64,000 bases of DNA from Rhodanobacter sp. C01 (GTDB lineage Bacteria > Pseudomonadota > Gammaproteobacteria > Xanthomonadales > Rhodanobacteraceae): contig NZ_MUNR01000005.1 of NCBI RefSeq assembly GCF_002001045.1, forward strand, positions 186,001-250,000, read 5' to 3'. This document shows positions 18,562-27,537 of this stretch, in pieces. A program made the translations under genes and the position numbers. How positions within the stretch are numbered: the stretch's first letter is position 1; each line of letters begins with the position of its first letter. The notes beneath the pieces were generated by a model. It made no database searches and was not told the DNA's origin. It worked only from the letters and a program-made list of their open reading frames with translations.

Positions 18562-19727
18562 TACTTGATCGCACGCGCCTTGAGCGCGGTCACCGCCGGC
18601 AGCTCCTTGCCCTCGAGGAATTCGAGGAAGGCGCCGCCACCGGTGGAGATGTACGAGACATCGTCCGCAATACCGTACTTGTCCACCGCGGCCAGCGTAT
18701 CGCCGCCACCGGCAATCGAGAACGCCGGCGAGGCGGCGATGGCGCGGGCCAGTGTCTCGGTGCCCTTGCCGAACGCGTCGAATTCGAACACGCCGACCGG
18801 GCCGTTCCACACCACCGTGCCGGCCTTGGCGATCAGTTCGGCGTAGCGTTTCGCGGTCTCCGGCCCGATGTCGAGGATCATCTCGTGATCGTTGACCTGG
18901 TCGACCGGCTTCACCGTGGCCGGCGCTTGAGCGGAGAACGCGGGTGCCACCACCACGTCGACCGGCATCGGCACTTCGGCGCCCCGGCGCTTCGCATCGG
19001 CGAGAACTTTCTTCGCCGCGTCGATCAGATCCGGTTCGTACAGCGAGTTGCCGATCGAATGGCCCATTGCCGCGATGAAGGTGTTGGCGATGCCGCCACC
19101 CACTATCAGCTGGTCGACCTTGCCGATCAGGTTGTCGAGCAGGGTCAGCTTGGTGGAGACCTTGGAGCCGGCGACGATCGCCAGCAACGGGTGCGCCGGA
19201 TGCTCCAGTGCCTTGCCCAGCGCGTCCAGCTCGGCCGACAGCAGCGGGCCAGCGGCGGCGACCGGCGCGAACTTGATCACGCCGTGGGTGGAGGCCTGCG
19301 CGCGGTGCGCAGTACCAAAGGCGTCCATCACGAAGATGTCGCACAGCGCGGCATATTTCTTCGCCAGCGCTTCATCGTCCTTGCCTTCGCCGACGTTCAT
19401 GCGGCAGTTTTCCAGCAGCACCACTTCGCCGGCCGCGACGTCGACGCCATCGAGATAGTCCGCCACCAGTCGAACCGGGGTACCAAGCCGGTTGCCCAGC
19501 CACTGTGCCACCGGCGCCATCGAGGATGCCGCGTCGAACTGCCCCTCCTTCGGCCGACCCAGGTGCGACAGTACCAACACCTTGGCGCCGGCATCGCGGG
19601 CGGCCCGGATCGTCGGCAGGGCGGCGTCGAGGCGCTGGGTCGAGGTGATCTGGCCGTGGTCGTCGATCGGCACATTCAGGTCTTCGCGGATCAGCACGCG
19701 CTGATCGCGCAAATCGAGGTCACTCAT
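18561..19727 (-). CDS. pgk: Phosphoglycerate kinase
   Basis: Transfers phosphate from 1,3-bisphosphoglycerate to ADP. The 388-residue protein has the bacterial family length. N-domain substrate motifs [16 protein letters not shown] and D-A-F-G-T-A-H-R are present, and C-domain nucleotide motifs [16 protein letters not shown] and S-T-G-G-G-A-F-L-E are intact. ATG at 19727 gives the usual start; the frame is open further upstream, but that stretch looks non-coding. It is divergent from maiA across 187 bases. Confidence 0.96.
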   Translation of the reverse strand: MSDLDLRDQRVLIREDLNVPIDDHGQITSTQRLDAALPTIRAARDAGAKVLVLSHLGRPKEGQFDAASSMAPVAQWLGNRLGTPVRLVADYLDGVDVAAGEVVLLENCRMNVGEGKDDEALAKKYAALCDIFVMDAFGTAHRAQASTHGVIKFAPVAAAGPLLSAELDALGKALEHPAHPLLAIVAGSKVSTKLTLLDNLIGKVDQLIVGGGIANTFIAAMGHSIGNSLYEPDLIDAAKKVLADAKRRGAEVPMPVDVVVAPAFSAQAPATVKPVDQVNDHEMILDIGPETAKRYAELIAKAGTVVWNGPVGVFEFDAFGKGTETLARAIAASPAFSIAGGGDTLAAVDKYGIADDVSYISTGGGAFLEFLEGKELPAVTALKARAIK

Positions 19728-19914
19728 GCGGATGACTGACACGGCGGAACTCCAGTGATGGTTGAAATCGCCACAGGTGGGCGGCAACCGCCTATTGTCC
19801 GGCGCCCCACGCGCCGATGCAAACCGGCCGTGAACCGGGATCGGCCATTGTCGCCGGTCATCCGCATGGCCCGGACTGGGGCTAGACTGCGATTTTCGCG
19901 CGAGGGGGCGAGGC

Positions 19915-20589
19915 ATGACTACCGGTCTGGTGCTTTACGGCTACTGGCGCTCCAGCGCCGCCTACCGTGTGCGCATTGCGCTGAATCTGAAGGGGCTGGG
20001 TTACGAGACGCGCCCGGTGCACCTGGTGCGGGACGGTGGCGAGCAGCATGCGCCAGGTTACAAGGCGCTCAATCCACAGGAGCTGATTCCGTGCTTGCTC
20101 GATGGCGACCGTGTACTCACCCAGTCGCTGGCGATCATGGAATATCTCGACGAGATGTATCCCGGAGCGGAGACGGCGCTGCTACCGGTCGATGCGCGGG
20201 GACGGGCGCAGGTGCGGGCGCTGGCCATGACGGTGGCCTGCGACATTCATCCGCTGGGCAATCTGCGCGTGCTGAATCAACTCGAATCGCAGTTCGCTGC
20301 CGACGAGGCGCAGCGTGCCGAATGGTCGCGGCACTGGATTGCCAGTGGCTTCAAGGCGATGGAGGCGATGCTGGTCGACAATGCAGCCACCGGCCGCTAC
20401 TGCCATGGCGAGACACCTGGCATGGCCGACGCCTGTCTGGTGCCGCAGGTCTACAACGCGCTGCGCTGGAAACTGCCGCTGGACGACTACCCGACGTTGC
20501 AGCGGATCTATCACGCGTGCAACGAACTGGAAGTGTTCAAGCATGCCGCGCCGGAAGCGCAGCCGGATGGGCCGAAGAGCGAGAAGTGA
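19915..20589 (+). CDS. maiA: Maleylacetoacetate isomerase
   Basis: A zeta-class glutathione transferase that isomerises maleylacetoacetate to fumarylacetoacetate. The 224-residue protein has the zeta signature [12 protein letters not shown] (S14-S15 active site), N-P-Q-E-L-I-P and Q-S-L-A-I-M-E-Y-L in the thioredoxin-like N-domain, and an all-helical C-domain. GAGGGGGCGAGG lies before the ATG. It completes the pathway of hpd, hmgA and fumarylacetoacetase but sits 13 kb away, with no visible copy of the MarR palindrome in front of it. Confidence 0.93.
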   Translation: MTTGLVLYGYWRSSAAYRVRIALNLKGLGYETRPVHLVRDGGEQHAPGYKALNPQELIPCLLDGDRVLTQSLAIMEYLDEMYPGAETALLPVDARGRAQVRALAMTVACDIHPLGNLRVLNQLESQFAADEAQRAEWSRHWIASGFKAMEAMLVDNAATGRYCHGETPGMADACLVPQVYNALRWKLPLDDYPTLQRIYHACNELEVFKHAAPEAQPDGPKSEK

Positions 20590-20652
20590 GTGTTGAGAGA
20601 GGTGAGAGCGAGCGGAGCGAGACAACGATGCCTTCTCTCACTCCTCACTCCT
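20583..20652. repeat. Imperfect inverted repeat between maiA and pilU
   Basis: A purine-rich arm (GAAGTGAGTGTTGAGAGAGG, 20583-20602) pairs with 20632-20652 with a few mismatches. It lies between convergent genes and may act as a bidirectional terminator or be a dispersed repeat. Confidence 0.45.
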
Positions 20653-20661
20653 TGATTGATT

Positions 20662-21774
20662 CTAGAAGCCCATGCCGTAAGGATCGTTGCCGATCAGTTC
20701 CGGGCTGTTGCTGCCGCCTTCCGCAAGGCGGATCTTCAGCGCCAGGCCATCGCGTGAGTCGGACTTGTTGAGGGCCTCCTCCAGTTCAACGCGACCCTCC
20801 TTGTACAGCCGGTACAGCGACTGGTCGAAGGTCTGCATGCCTTCCTGCAGGCTGCGATCCATGGCCTCCTTGATCTCGTGGATCTGGCCGCGGCGGATCA
20901 TGTCGCGGATCAACGGAGTATTCAGCAGCACTTCGGCGGCGGGAATGCGCCTGCCGTCCTTGCCGATCACCAGGCGCTGGCTGATTACCGCGCGCAGGTT
21001 CAGCGCCAGGTTCATCAGCACGTTCTTGTGCGCCGATTCCGGGAAGAAGTTGAGGATGCGTTCCAGCGTCTGGTCGGCGTTGTTGGAGTGCAGCGTGGCC
21101 AGGCAGAGGTGACCGGTTTCGGAGAATGCGATCGCTGCCTCCATCGTGTCGGTGTCGCGGATCTCGCCGATCATGATCACGTCCGGCGCCTCGCGCATCG
21201 CGTTCTTAAGCGCCTCGTGATAACTGTGGGTATCCAGGCCGACCTCACGCTGGTTCACGATCGACTTCTTGTGCCGGTGCAGGTACTCGATCGGGTCCTC
21301 GATGGTGAGGATGTGACCGGACGAGTGGGTGTTGCGCTGGTCGATCATCGCCGCCAGCGTGGTCGACTTGCCCGAGCCGGTGGCGCCAACCACCAGGATC
21401 AACCCGCGCGGTTCCATGATCAGTTCGCGGAAGATGCTGGGCAACTGCAGCTGGTCGATGCTGGGGATCTCGCTCTTGATCGCGCGGATCACCATGCCCA
21501 CTTCGCCGCGCTGCTTGAACACGTTGATGCGGAAGCGGCCGGCTTCCTTCACCGCAAGCGCCATGTTGAGTTCGAGATTGCGCTCGAACTGCGGCACCTG
21601 GCCCTCGTCCATCAGCGAATAGGCGATCTTCTTGACCATGCCGCCGGGCAGCCCGGTGTTGCCCAGCGGATAGAGTTTCCCCTCGACCTTGATGTTCACA
21701 GGGGCGCCGGTCGTCAGGAACATGTCCGACGCGCCCTTGTCTACCATGAGTTTGAGGAAGTAGCCGATGTCCAC
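20662..21774 (-). CDS. pilU: Type IV pilus retraction ATPase PilU
   Basis: A hexameric secretion-type ATPase that works with PilT in pilus retraction and twitching. The 370-residue protein has a PAS-like N-domain and a RecA-like domain with Walker A G-A-T-G-S-G-K-S-T (130-138), the Asp box I-L-T-I-E-D-P-I-E-Y, Walker B and the His box. The N-terminus (F-L-K-L-M-V-D-K-G-A-S-D-M-F) and long C-terminus point to PilU rather than PilT. The chosen start is GTG at 21774, with AGGGGA just upstream; the longer frame above it is antisense to the next gene. No pilT is in the window. Confidence 0.9.
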   Translation of the reverse strand: MDIGYFLKLMVDKGASDMFLTTGAPVNIKVEGKLYPLGNTGLPGGMVKKIAYSLMDEGQVPQFERNLELNMALAVKEAGRFRINVFKQRGEVGMVIRAIKSEIPSIDQLQLPSIFRELIMEPRGLILVVGATGSGKSTTLAAMIDQRNTHSSGHILTIEDPIEYLHRHKKSIVNQREVGLDTHSYHEALKNAMREAPDVIMIGEIRDTDTMEAAIAFSETGHLCLATLHSNNADQTLERILNFFPESAHKNVLMNLALNLRAVISQRLVIGKDGRRIPAAEVLLNTPLIRDMIRRGQIHEIKEAMDRSLQEGMQTFDQSLYRLYKEGRVELEEALNKSDSRDGLALKIRLAEGGSNSPELIGNDPYGMGF

Positions 21775-21861
21775 GAAAGTCCCCTGTTTCAGAAATGCGC
21801 GTTGCAATGATGGATTATGCCTGCCCACAATACGCCGCGACACACTACGAGGAATGTGACG

Positions 21862-22452
21862 GTGCACATCTTTTCCCTGCCGGCCGGGTTCTCCCGCCGC
21901 ATTCGCGCGACCACGGTCGCCCTGGCGTTGACCCTGGCGCTGGCCGGCTGCGCCACGGTGCCTCCGCCCGATGATTCGATGAACATGGCGCAGACCCAGC
22001 TGCAGGCGGCGCGTGACGCTGGCGCGGCCGATTACGCGCCGGTCGATCTGGGTTTTGCCCAGGACAAGTTCCAGCAGGCCCAGACGGCCATGGCCGAGCG
22101 CAAGTATGTCGACGCAGCCAGTCTGGCCGAGGAATCGCGCGCGGACGCCGAGCTGGCGCGCAGCAAGGCGCGGCTGGCGGCGACCCGTGCGCAGATCCAG
22201 AGCAAGATCCAGGAAAATTCCCGTCTGCGCGCCCAGGGCGAGCAGCTCGAGGCCGAGGCCCAGAAGCAGGAACAGCAGCAAGCAGCGCCCGCCGCAGCCT
22301 CCTCATCCAGCAGTCCGGCGCCGACCGAGGACATGCCAGCACCGGCTTCGTCCGTGCTGTCCGCGCCACCTCCGGGTAGTGGTTTCCAGACCGTACCCAC
22401 GGACAATCAGCCGCCAGCCTCAAGCTCCAGCACCCAGGGGGGCCAGCCATGA
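21862..22452 (+). CDS. DUF4398 lipoprotein
   Basis: About 196 residues, starting with a lipoprotein signal with lipobox L-A-L-A-G-C. The mature part carries the DUF4398 pattern: A-x-x-A-G-A-x-x-Y-A-P-V-D-L-x-F-A-Q-D-K-F-x-x-A-Q, then a charged helical stretch and a low-complexity Ser/Pro/Gln tail. The GTG at 21862 fits the GAGGA upstream; GTG 21856 or ATG 21817 are alternatives. The next gene overlaps by four bases (ATGA). DUF4398 proteins usually precede an OmpA-type gene in xanthomonads; their role is in the envelope and otherwise unknown. Confidence 0.8.
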   Translation: MHIFSLPAGFSRRIRATTVALALTLALAGCATVPPPDDSMNMAQTQLQAARDAGAADYAPVDLGFAQDKFQQAQTAMAERKYVDAASLAEESRADAELARSKARLAATRAQIQSKIQENSRLRAQGEQLEAEAQKQEQQQAAPAAASSSSSPAPTEDMPAPASSVLSAPPPGSGFQTVPTDNQPPASSSSTQGGQP

Positions 22453-23081
22453 AGCGATTCACCACTACTTTCGCCGCGATTGCACTCGCGCTGGCGGCCA
22501 CCGGAGCGGCTCAGGCGCGGCAGGACGATATCGACATCAATCGCCTGAACAACAGCCTTGACCAGCTCGCCAACGATCCCAGCCTGGGCAACTACGCCCA
22601 GGCCGAGCAAGCGCGCGCACACGATGCGATCAACCGGCTGGCGCAGGCCGGCCGGCACGATCGGGCCCATGCGCTGTATCTGGCGGAGAGGCGGGTGGAT
22701 CTGGCCAGGACGGCAGCCCAGCTGCAGGACGCCCAGCTCAAGCTGACCCAGCTTGACCGTGAGCACGACCAGATCATGCTCGACAACAGCAGGCGCGAGA
22801 CGGAAATCGCGCGCCGTGAGCTCGAGCGCCAGCGCCTGCAGTCCCAACTGGCCCAGGAAGAGGCTGCGCGAGCGCAAGAGGAGGGGCAGGCCTATTCGCA
22901 GGCGGCCGATCAGGCGCGCGCGGAAGCAGATCAGGCGAAAAAGCTGGCGGCGGCACAGGCCAAGGTGGCCAAGGCTGCCCGCCACGAGGCCTCGCTGGCA
23001 GCAGAGGCTGCCAAGGCGATGCGTTCGCAGATGCAGGACAACGCGCCGGCCACGCAGGACAAGTCCAGCAACGGGCATTGA
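22449..23081 (+). CDS. Periplasmic coiled-coil protein, DUF4398 partner
   Basis: A 210-residue protein with a signal peptide (cut near A-Q-A-R). The rest is almost wholly helical: a TPR-like or DUF4398-like first half (R-A-H-A-L-Y-L-A-E-R-R-V-D-L-A-R), then an Ala/Gln/Glu-rich coiled coil from about residue 85 to the end. It is translationally coupled to the lipoprotein gene (ATGA). In related loci an OmpA C-terminal domain normally follows the coiled coil; here the protein ends without it. The function is not known; a periplasmic spacer or scaffold is a guess. Confidence 0.75.
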   Translation: MKRFTTTFAAIALALAATGAAQARQDDIDINRLNNSLDQLANDPSLGNYAQAEQARAHDAINRLAQAGRHDRAHALYLAERRVDLARTAAQLQDAQLKLTQLDREHDQIMLDNSRRETEIARRELERQRLQSQLAQEEAARAQEEGQAYSQAADQARAEADQAKKLAAAQAKVAKAARHEASLAAEAAKAMRSQMQDNAPATQDKSSNGH

Positions 23082-23468
23082 TATCGCCACCAGAACGAAT
23101 GAACGAGGTGTTGATGAGCCATTTTGTGGGTCATCAACACCAACCGTTGCTGGTCTCGACGCACGCTGCGGCGGATCTGGTTGCGAAATGTAAATGGCTG
23201 TTTTGACAGCTTTTTAACCGATATTTTGCCAGCACTGTGCAAGCCACCCGGCGGGCTTGCACCACCCGGATCGGGGGAGTAGGGTCGAAGTCCCATGGGG
23301 CATTCCTGCCGCATGGGTCACTGACCTGAACCATGCATGCATTCCACGTATTTTTCTCCTCCCGCAGTCCGGTATTCCGGTGCGGGCCGTGGGTGTGCGC
23401 ATGTGTTCAATTGTCTGCGGATGCCTCTGTCCGGGGCGCCGCATACCCACTCGTGAGGAGGTCGGACC
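23082..23468. other. 387-base intergenic region with four hairpins
   Basis: There is no gene here. Four inverted repeats are visible: GGTGTTGATGA/TCATCAACACC (23107-23141), TGCAAGCC/GGCTTGCA (23238-23261), CCCATG/CATGGG (23292-23317), and CCCGCA-CCGG-TATT-CCGG-TGCGGG (23361-23386). The first could end the upstream unit, although no T-tract follows. The rest form a long leader of the DUF465 gene. Confidence 0.6.
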
Positions 23469-23696
23469 ATGTTTGAAAACCAGCAGCGTGAGGATGTCGA
23501 GGCATTGATGAAAGCCGATGCAGAGTTCCGTCGGCTCTACCAGCACCACAGACAGCTCGACAGCAAGGTGCACGACGCCGATATCGGCGTGCTTCCCATC
23601 GACGATATGACCCTGGCCAGCATGAAGAAGGAGAAGCTGCTCGCCAAGGCACGACTCGAACGCATGTGGGCGGATCGGGCGCACCATATCCACTGA
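23469..23696 (+). CDS. Small DUF465 (YdcH-like) protein
   Basis: A 75-residue charged helical protein of the DUF465 family: E-D-V-E-A-L-M-K-A-D-A-E-F-R-R-L-Y-x-x-H-x-x-L-D at the N-terminus and K-K-E-K-L-L-A-K-A-R-L-E-R-M at the C-terminus. These form short antiparallel helical hairpins; no activity is known for the family. The ribosome site GAGGAGGT is unusually strong, which suggests high expression. It stands alone, after a long structured leader. Confidence 0.85.
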   Translation: MFENQQREDVEALMKADAEFRRLYQHHRQLDSKVHDADIGVLPIDDMTLASMKKEKLLAKARLERMWADRAHHIH

Positions 23697-23863
23697 ACCT
23701 GCGGTTTGACGTGACACGCGGCCCCGGGCCTCTCTCCTTTGCGGGATCGAGGCGCGGGGCCGCGGCGTTATCGCGGTGGGAATCGGCGGCTCGGTTATGA
23801 TGGGTGTCCTGCCTGATGAATGCGCGTGCACCTGCATGTGACGGGCCTTGCCACGGAGTCTCC

Positions 23864-25234
23864 ATGACGGTCCACCAGAGTGTCCTCGAACTGATCGGAC
23901 GTACCCCGATGGTGCGCGCACAGCGCCTGGATACCGGGTCGTGCGAACTGTTCCTCAAGCTCGAGAGCGCCAATCCCGGCGGCTCGATCAAGGACCGCAT
24001 CGGCCTGTCGATGATCGAGGGTGCCGAGAAGGCCGGCCGGATCAGGCCAGGCGACACCCTGGTCGAAGGCACCGCCGGCAATACCGGCCTCGGTCTGGCG
24101 CTGGTGGCGCAGCAGAAAGGCTACCGCCTGATCCTGGTGGTGCCGGACAAGATGAGCCGCGAGAAGATCTTCAATCTCAAGGCGATGGGGGCCGAGGTTG
24201 TGCTGACCCGCTCGGACGTGGCCAAGGGCCATCCCGACTACTACCAGGACATGGCCGAGCGCATTGCGCGCGAGACACCGGGTGCGTATTTCATCAACCA
24301 GTTCGGCAACCCGGACAATCCGCTCGCGCACATCCAGACCACCGGCCCGGAAATCCTCGAACAGATGGATGGCAGGGTCGACGCGGTAGTACTTGGTTGC
24401 GGCTCATCCGGCACCCTGAGTGGCCTGTCCAAATTCTTTGCCGAGCACTCGCCGCAGACGGAAATGATCCTGGCCGATCCGGTCGGCTCGATCCTGGCCC
24501 AGTACATCAACGAAGGCACGCTCTCGACCAAGTCCGCCAGCTGGATGGTCGAAGGCATCGGGGAAGACTTCCTGCCCAGCATCAGTGACTTCACCCGGGT
24601 GAAAAAGGCCTATGCGATCTCCGACAAGGAGAGTTTTCTTACCGCGCGCGAGTTGCTGGGCAAGGAGGGCGTACTGGGTGGCTCGTCCACCGGTACCCTG
24701 GTGGCCGCGGCACTGAAATATTGTCGTGAACAGAGTAGCCCGAAGCGGGTGGTGACCCTGGTCTGCGACACCGGCAACAAGTATCTGTCGAAGATGTACA
24801 ACGACTACTGGATGCTCGACAACGGTTTCCTCGAACGCGAACGGCACGGTGACCTGCGCGATCTGCTGCTGCGCCCGTTTGCACAGCGCGACACCGTGGT
24901 GATCGGTCCGAACGAACTGCTGATCACCGCATACACCCGCATGAAGCTGTATGACGTGTCGCAGCTGCCGGTGATGGACGGGCACAAGCTGGTCGGCATC
25001 GTCGACGAATCGGATGTGCTGATGCACGTGCATGCCGACGAGACGCGTTTCCGCGACCCGGTGTCCACCGCGATGATGAGCAACCTGCAGATGCTCGCGG
25101 TGAGCGAGCCGATCGAGTCGTTGCTGCCGGTGTTCGAGCGCGGGCACGTGGCGATCGTGGTGGACGGCGAACAGTTCCTTGGGCTGATCACCCGCATCGA
25201 CTTGTTGAACTATCTGCGGCGCAAGGTGAACTGA
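23864..25234 (+). CDS. Cystathionine beta-synthase
   Basis: Condenses serine and homocysteine to cystathionine (reverse transsulfuration), or acts as a cysteine-synthase-like enzyme. The 456-residue protein has a PLP fold with lysine K43 in N-P-G-G-S-I-K-D-R, the phosphate loop G-T-A-G-N-T-G, and C-G-S-S-G-T. It continues into two CBS domains (about residues 330-456), which separate it from plain CysK/CysM. It lacks the N-terminal heme domain of the mammalian enzyme. GGAG lies before ATG 23864. Its usual partner, the gamma-enzyme, is at 57.7 kb, separated by the glycan locus. Confidence 0.92.
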   Translation: MTVHQSVLELIGRTPMVRAQRLDTGSCELFLKLESANPGGSIKDRIGLSMIEGAEKAGRIRPGDTLVEGTAGNTGLGLALVAQQKGYRLILVVPDKMSREKIFNLKAMGAEVVLTRSDVAKGHPDYYQDMAERIARETPGAYFINQFGNPDNPLAHIQTTGPEILEQMDGRVDAVVLGCGSSGTLSGLSKFFAEHSPQTEMILADPVGSILAQYINEGTLSTKSASWMVEGIGEDFLPSISDFTRVKKAYAISDKESFLTARELLGKEGVLGGSSTGTLVAAALKYCREQSSPKRVVTLVCDTGNKYLSKMYNDYWMLDNGFLERERHGDLRDLLLRPFAQRDTVVIGPNELLITAYTRMKLYDVSQLPVMDGHKLVGIVDESDVLMHVHADETRFRDPVSTAMMSNLQMLAVSEPIESLLPVFERGHVAIVVDGEQFLGLITRIDLLNYLRRKVN

Positions 25235-25365
25235 GCGGATTGATTCGATGGTGTGGCCGCGAACGAAGGGCATGCGCCACGAAAGCTGATAGCAATGCAA
25301 CGTCGCCAGAATGATGGCTTGTGGCGGGGCCGGAAGCTTCGCATTCGTCATGAGGAGAACTCGCC

Positions 25366-27195
25366 ATGTGTGGAATTGTTGCTGCCGCTGCCCAGCGCGA
25401 CGTCGCCCCCTTGCTGATTGCCGGCCTGAAGGCACTGGAATACCGTGGCTATGATTCATCGGGCGTGGCCGTGCTCGACCAGGGTGAGATCCGGCGCGTG
25501 CGTGCCAAGGGCAAGGTGCGCGAGATGGAGGCGTTGTATCGCGCCGATCCGATTCCCGGTGGCACCGGCATCGCACACACCCGCTGGGCCACGCATGGTG
25601 TGCCCAGCGAAGCGAATGCGCACCCGCATGTGGCCGGTCGTGTCGCCATCGTGCATAACGGCATCATCGAGAATTACGCCAGCCTGCGCACCGAGCTGCA
25701 GGCGGCCGGTTACGTGTTCACTTCGGAGACCGACACCGAGGTGATGGCGGCGCTGATCGATCGGCACATCAGTCAGGGCCTGAACCTGCGCGAGGCCGTG
25801 CTGGCCACCGTGCGCGAGCTGGAAGGTGCCTACGCCATTGCCGTGATCAGCCGTGACGAGCCCGGTCGCGTGGTCGGTGCGCGTCGTGGCGCACCGCTGC
25901 TGGTCGGTGTCGGCATCGGCGAGAATTTCCTTGGTTCGGATGCACAGGCACTGATCCAGGTCACCAACAAGATGCTGTATCTCGACGAGGGCGATGTGGT
26001 GGAGATCACCCGCGACTCGGTGCAGATCCATGCTCTCGACGGGCACCCGGTCGAGCGCATGGTGCACGAGAGCGAGCTGTCCACCGACGCCGTCGAGCGC
26101 GGCGAATACCGGCACTACATGCAGAAGGAAATCTTCGAGCAGCCAAGTGCGGTGGCCAATACGCTGGAGGCGCGCATTGGCCCGCATGGTGTGCTGCCGA
26201 ACATCTTCGGTATTGACAGCGACGCGCTGCTGCAGCGCACACGCGGCTTGCACATCATCGCCTGCGGCACCAGCTATCACGCCGGCCTGGTCGCGAAGTA
26301 CTGGATCGAGGAATACGCGCAGTTGCCGGTGAGCGTGGAGGTGGCCAGCGAATACCGTTACCGCGAGGCGGTGGTACCTGTCGACACCTTGTTCGTTGCC
26401 ATCTCGCAGTCTGGCGAAACGGCCGACACACTGGCGGCGTTGCGCGAGTCGCGCCGCCGCGGTTACCTCGGCACCCTGGTGATCTGCAACGTGCCCGAAT
26501 CCTCACTGGTACGCGAGGCAGACCTGAAGCTGATGACATGCGCCGGCCCGGAGATCGGGGTGGCTTCGACCAAGGCATTCACCACGCAGCTCGCCGGACT
26601 CGCTTTGCTGGCGCTGGAGCTGGCGCGGCGCAACGGACTCGATCCGCAGCGTTATGCAGTGCTGTGCGCCGAGCTGTTGCATCTACCACGTGCGATCGAA
26701 GGCGCACTGAAACTGGAGCCGGCAATTATCGAGTTGTCGGCGGAATTCATCCACCGGCAGCACGCGTTGTTCCTCGGCCGTGGGGCGCAGTATCCGGTTG
26801 CGCTGGAGGGTTCACTCAAGCTCAAGGAAATTTCCTATATCCACGCCGAGGCGTATCCGGCTGGCGAGCTCAAGCATGGGCCACTGGCCCTGGTCGACGA
26901 AGACATGCCGGTAGTCGCGGTCGCGCCGAATGGTCCACTGCTGGACAAACTAAAATCCAACCTGCAGGAAGTACGCGCCCGCGGCGGTCGTTTGATCGTG
27001 TTTGCCGACGGTGCAGCCGGCATGGATGACATGGCCGGTCATGGTGCGATGCTGCGGGTGGAATCCGGCGGTAGTTTCATTGCACCGGCCGTGTTCACGG
27101 TGCCGTTGCAACTGCTGGCTTATCACGTCGCCGTGTTGCGCGGCACGGATGTCGACCAGCCGCGCAACCTGGCCAAGTCTGTGACGGTGGAGTAG
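25366..27195 (+). CDS. glmS: Glutamine-fructose-6-phosphate aminotransferase
   Basis: Makes glucosamine 6-phosphate from fructose 6-phosphate and glutamine, the entry to UDP-GlcNAc for peptidoglycan and LPS. The 609-residue protein begins M-C-G-I-V, with Cys2 as the N-terminal nucleophile, and has the glutaminase motifs E-Y-R-G-Y-D-S-S-G and H-T-R-W-A-T-H-G. Two SIS domains follow (I-A-C-G-T-S-Y-H...I-S-Q-S-G-E-T), and it ends N-L-A-K-S-V-T-V-E as usual. GAGGAG lies before the ATG. It sits at the left border of the glycan locus. I see no glmS ribozyme, as expected for this group. Confidence 0.97.
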   Translation: MCGIVAAAAQRDVAPLLIAGLKALEYRGYDSSGVAVLDQGEIRRVRAKGKVREMEALYRADPIPGGTGIAHTRWATHGVPSEANAHPHVAGRVAIVHNGIIENYASLRTELQAAGYVFTSETDTEVMAALIDRHISQGLNLREAVLATVRELEGAYAIAVISRDEPGRVVGARRGAPLLVGVGIGENFLGSDAQALIQVTNKMLYLDEGDVVEITRDSVQIHALDGHPVERMVHESELSTDAVERGEYRHYMQKEIFEQPSAVANTLEARIGPHGVLPNIFGIDSDALLQRTRGLHIIACGTSYHAGLVAKYWIEEYAQLPVSVEVASEYRYREAVVPVDTLFVAISQSGETADTLAALRESRRRGYLGTLVICNVPESSLVREADLKLMTCAGPEIGVASTKAFTTQLAGLALLALELARRNGLDPQRYAVLCAELLHLPRAIEGALKLEPAIIELSAEFIHRQHALFLGRGAQYPVALEGSLKLKEISYIHAEAYPAGELKHGPLALVDEDMPVVAVAPNGPLLDKLKSNLQEVRARGGRLIVFADGAAGMDDMAGHGAMLRVESGGSFIAPAVFTVPLQLLAYHVAVLRGTDVDQPRNLAKSVTVE

Positions 27196-27537
27196 CGCGC
27201 AGAGTCCCGTGATTCCTGTGGATCCGGTCGCTTTCCAGGTTGTTGGATGAGGGGGACCTGTCGGAGTTCGGGGTGACACCGGGTGCACAATCCTGTTGGC
27301 GCTGAACCAGAGGCTTCATCAGAACCGGCGCATTCACCCAGTCGGGCCACGCATCCGCCGACACCGCGGTAGTCAATTTCGTGTTTCAGGATGTGTTGTT
27401 TCCAGGCAATGTGCGACGGGTCGGCTCGCAATCCGACAGCTTGGGATGCGCACATTTTCAGGTTGTTTCTGCTTGCCTTGCTTGGATCCCAGTTTGGCGC
27501 AAGAGGCGTCGTAGGGCGCTGATGGAGTGTCGACGAA
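27196..27537. other. 342-base intergenic region before the glycan locus
   Basis: I find no gene, tRNA, JUMPstart/ops element or clear terminator here. It must contain the promoter of wecE, but I cannot pick a convincing -35/-10 pair. Confidence 0.5.

Noticed and set aside
20662..22281. A longer PilU starting at 22281
   Set aside because: The extra 169 codons are antisense to the DUF4398 lipoprotein. GTG 21774 has a good ribosome site and gives the family length.
23270..23330. GGGGGAGTAGGGTCG, resembling the 5' core of the yybP-ykoY manganese riboswitch
   Set aside because: I cannot find the rest of the consensus or a closing P1 stem, and the downstream gene is not a manganese-linked transporter. 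An Infernal search would settle it.
27196..27537. A possible JUMPstart/ops element or tRNA before the glycan locus
   Set aside because: No GGCGGTAGC-type ops core and no cloverleaf with a T-loop were found on either strand.
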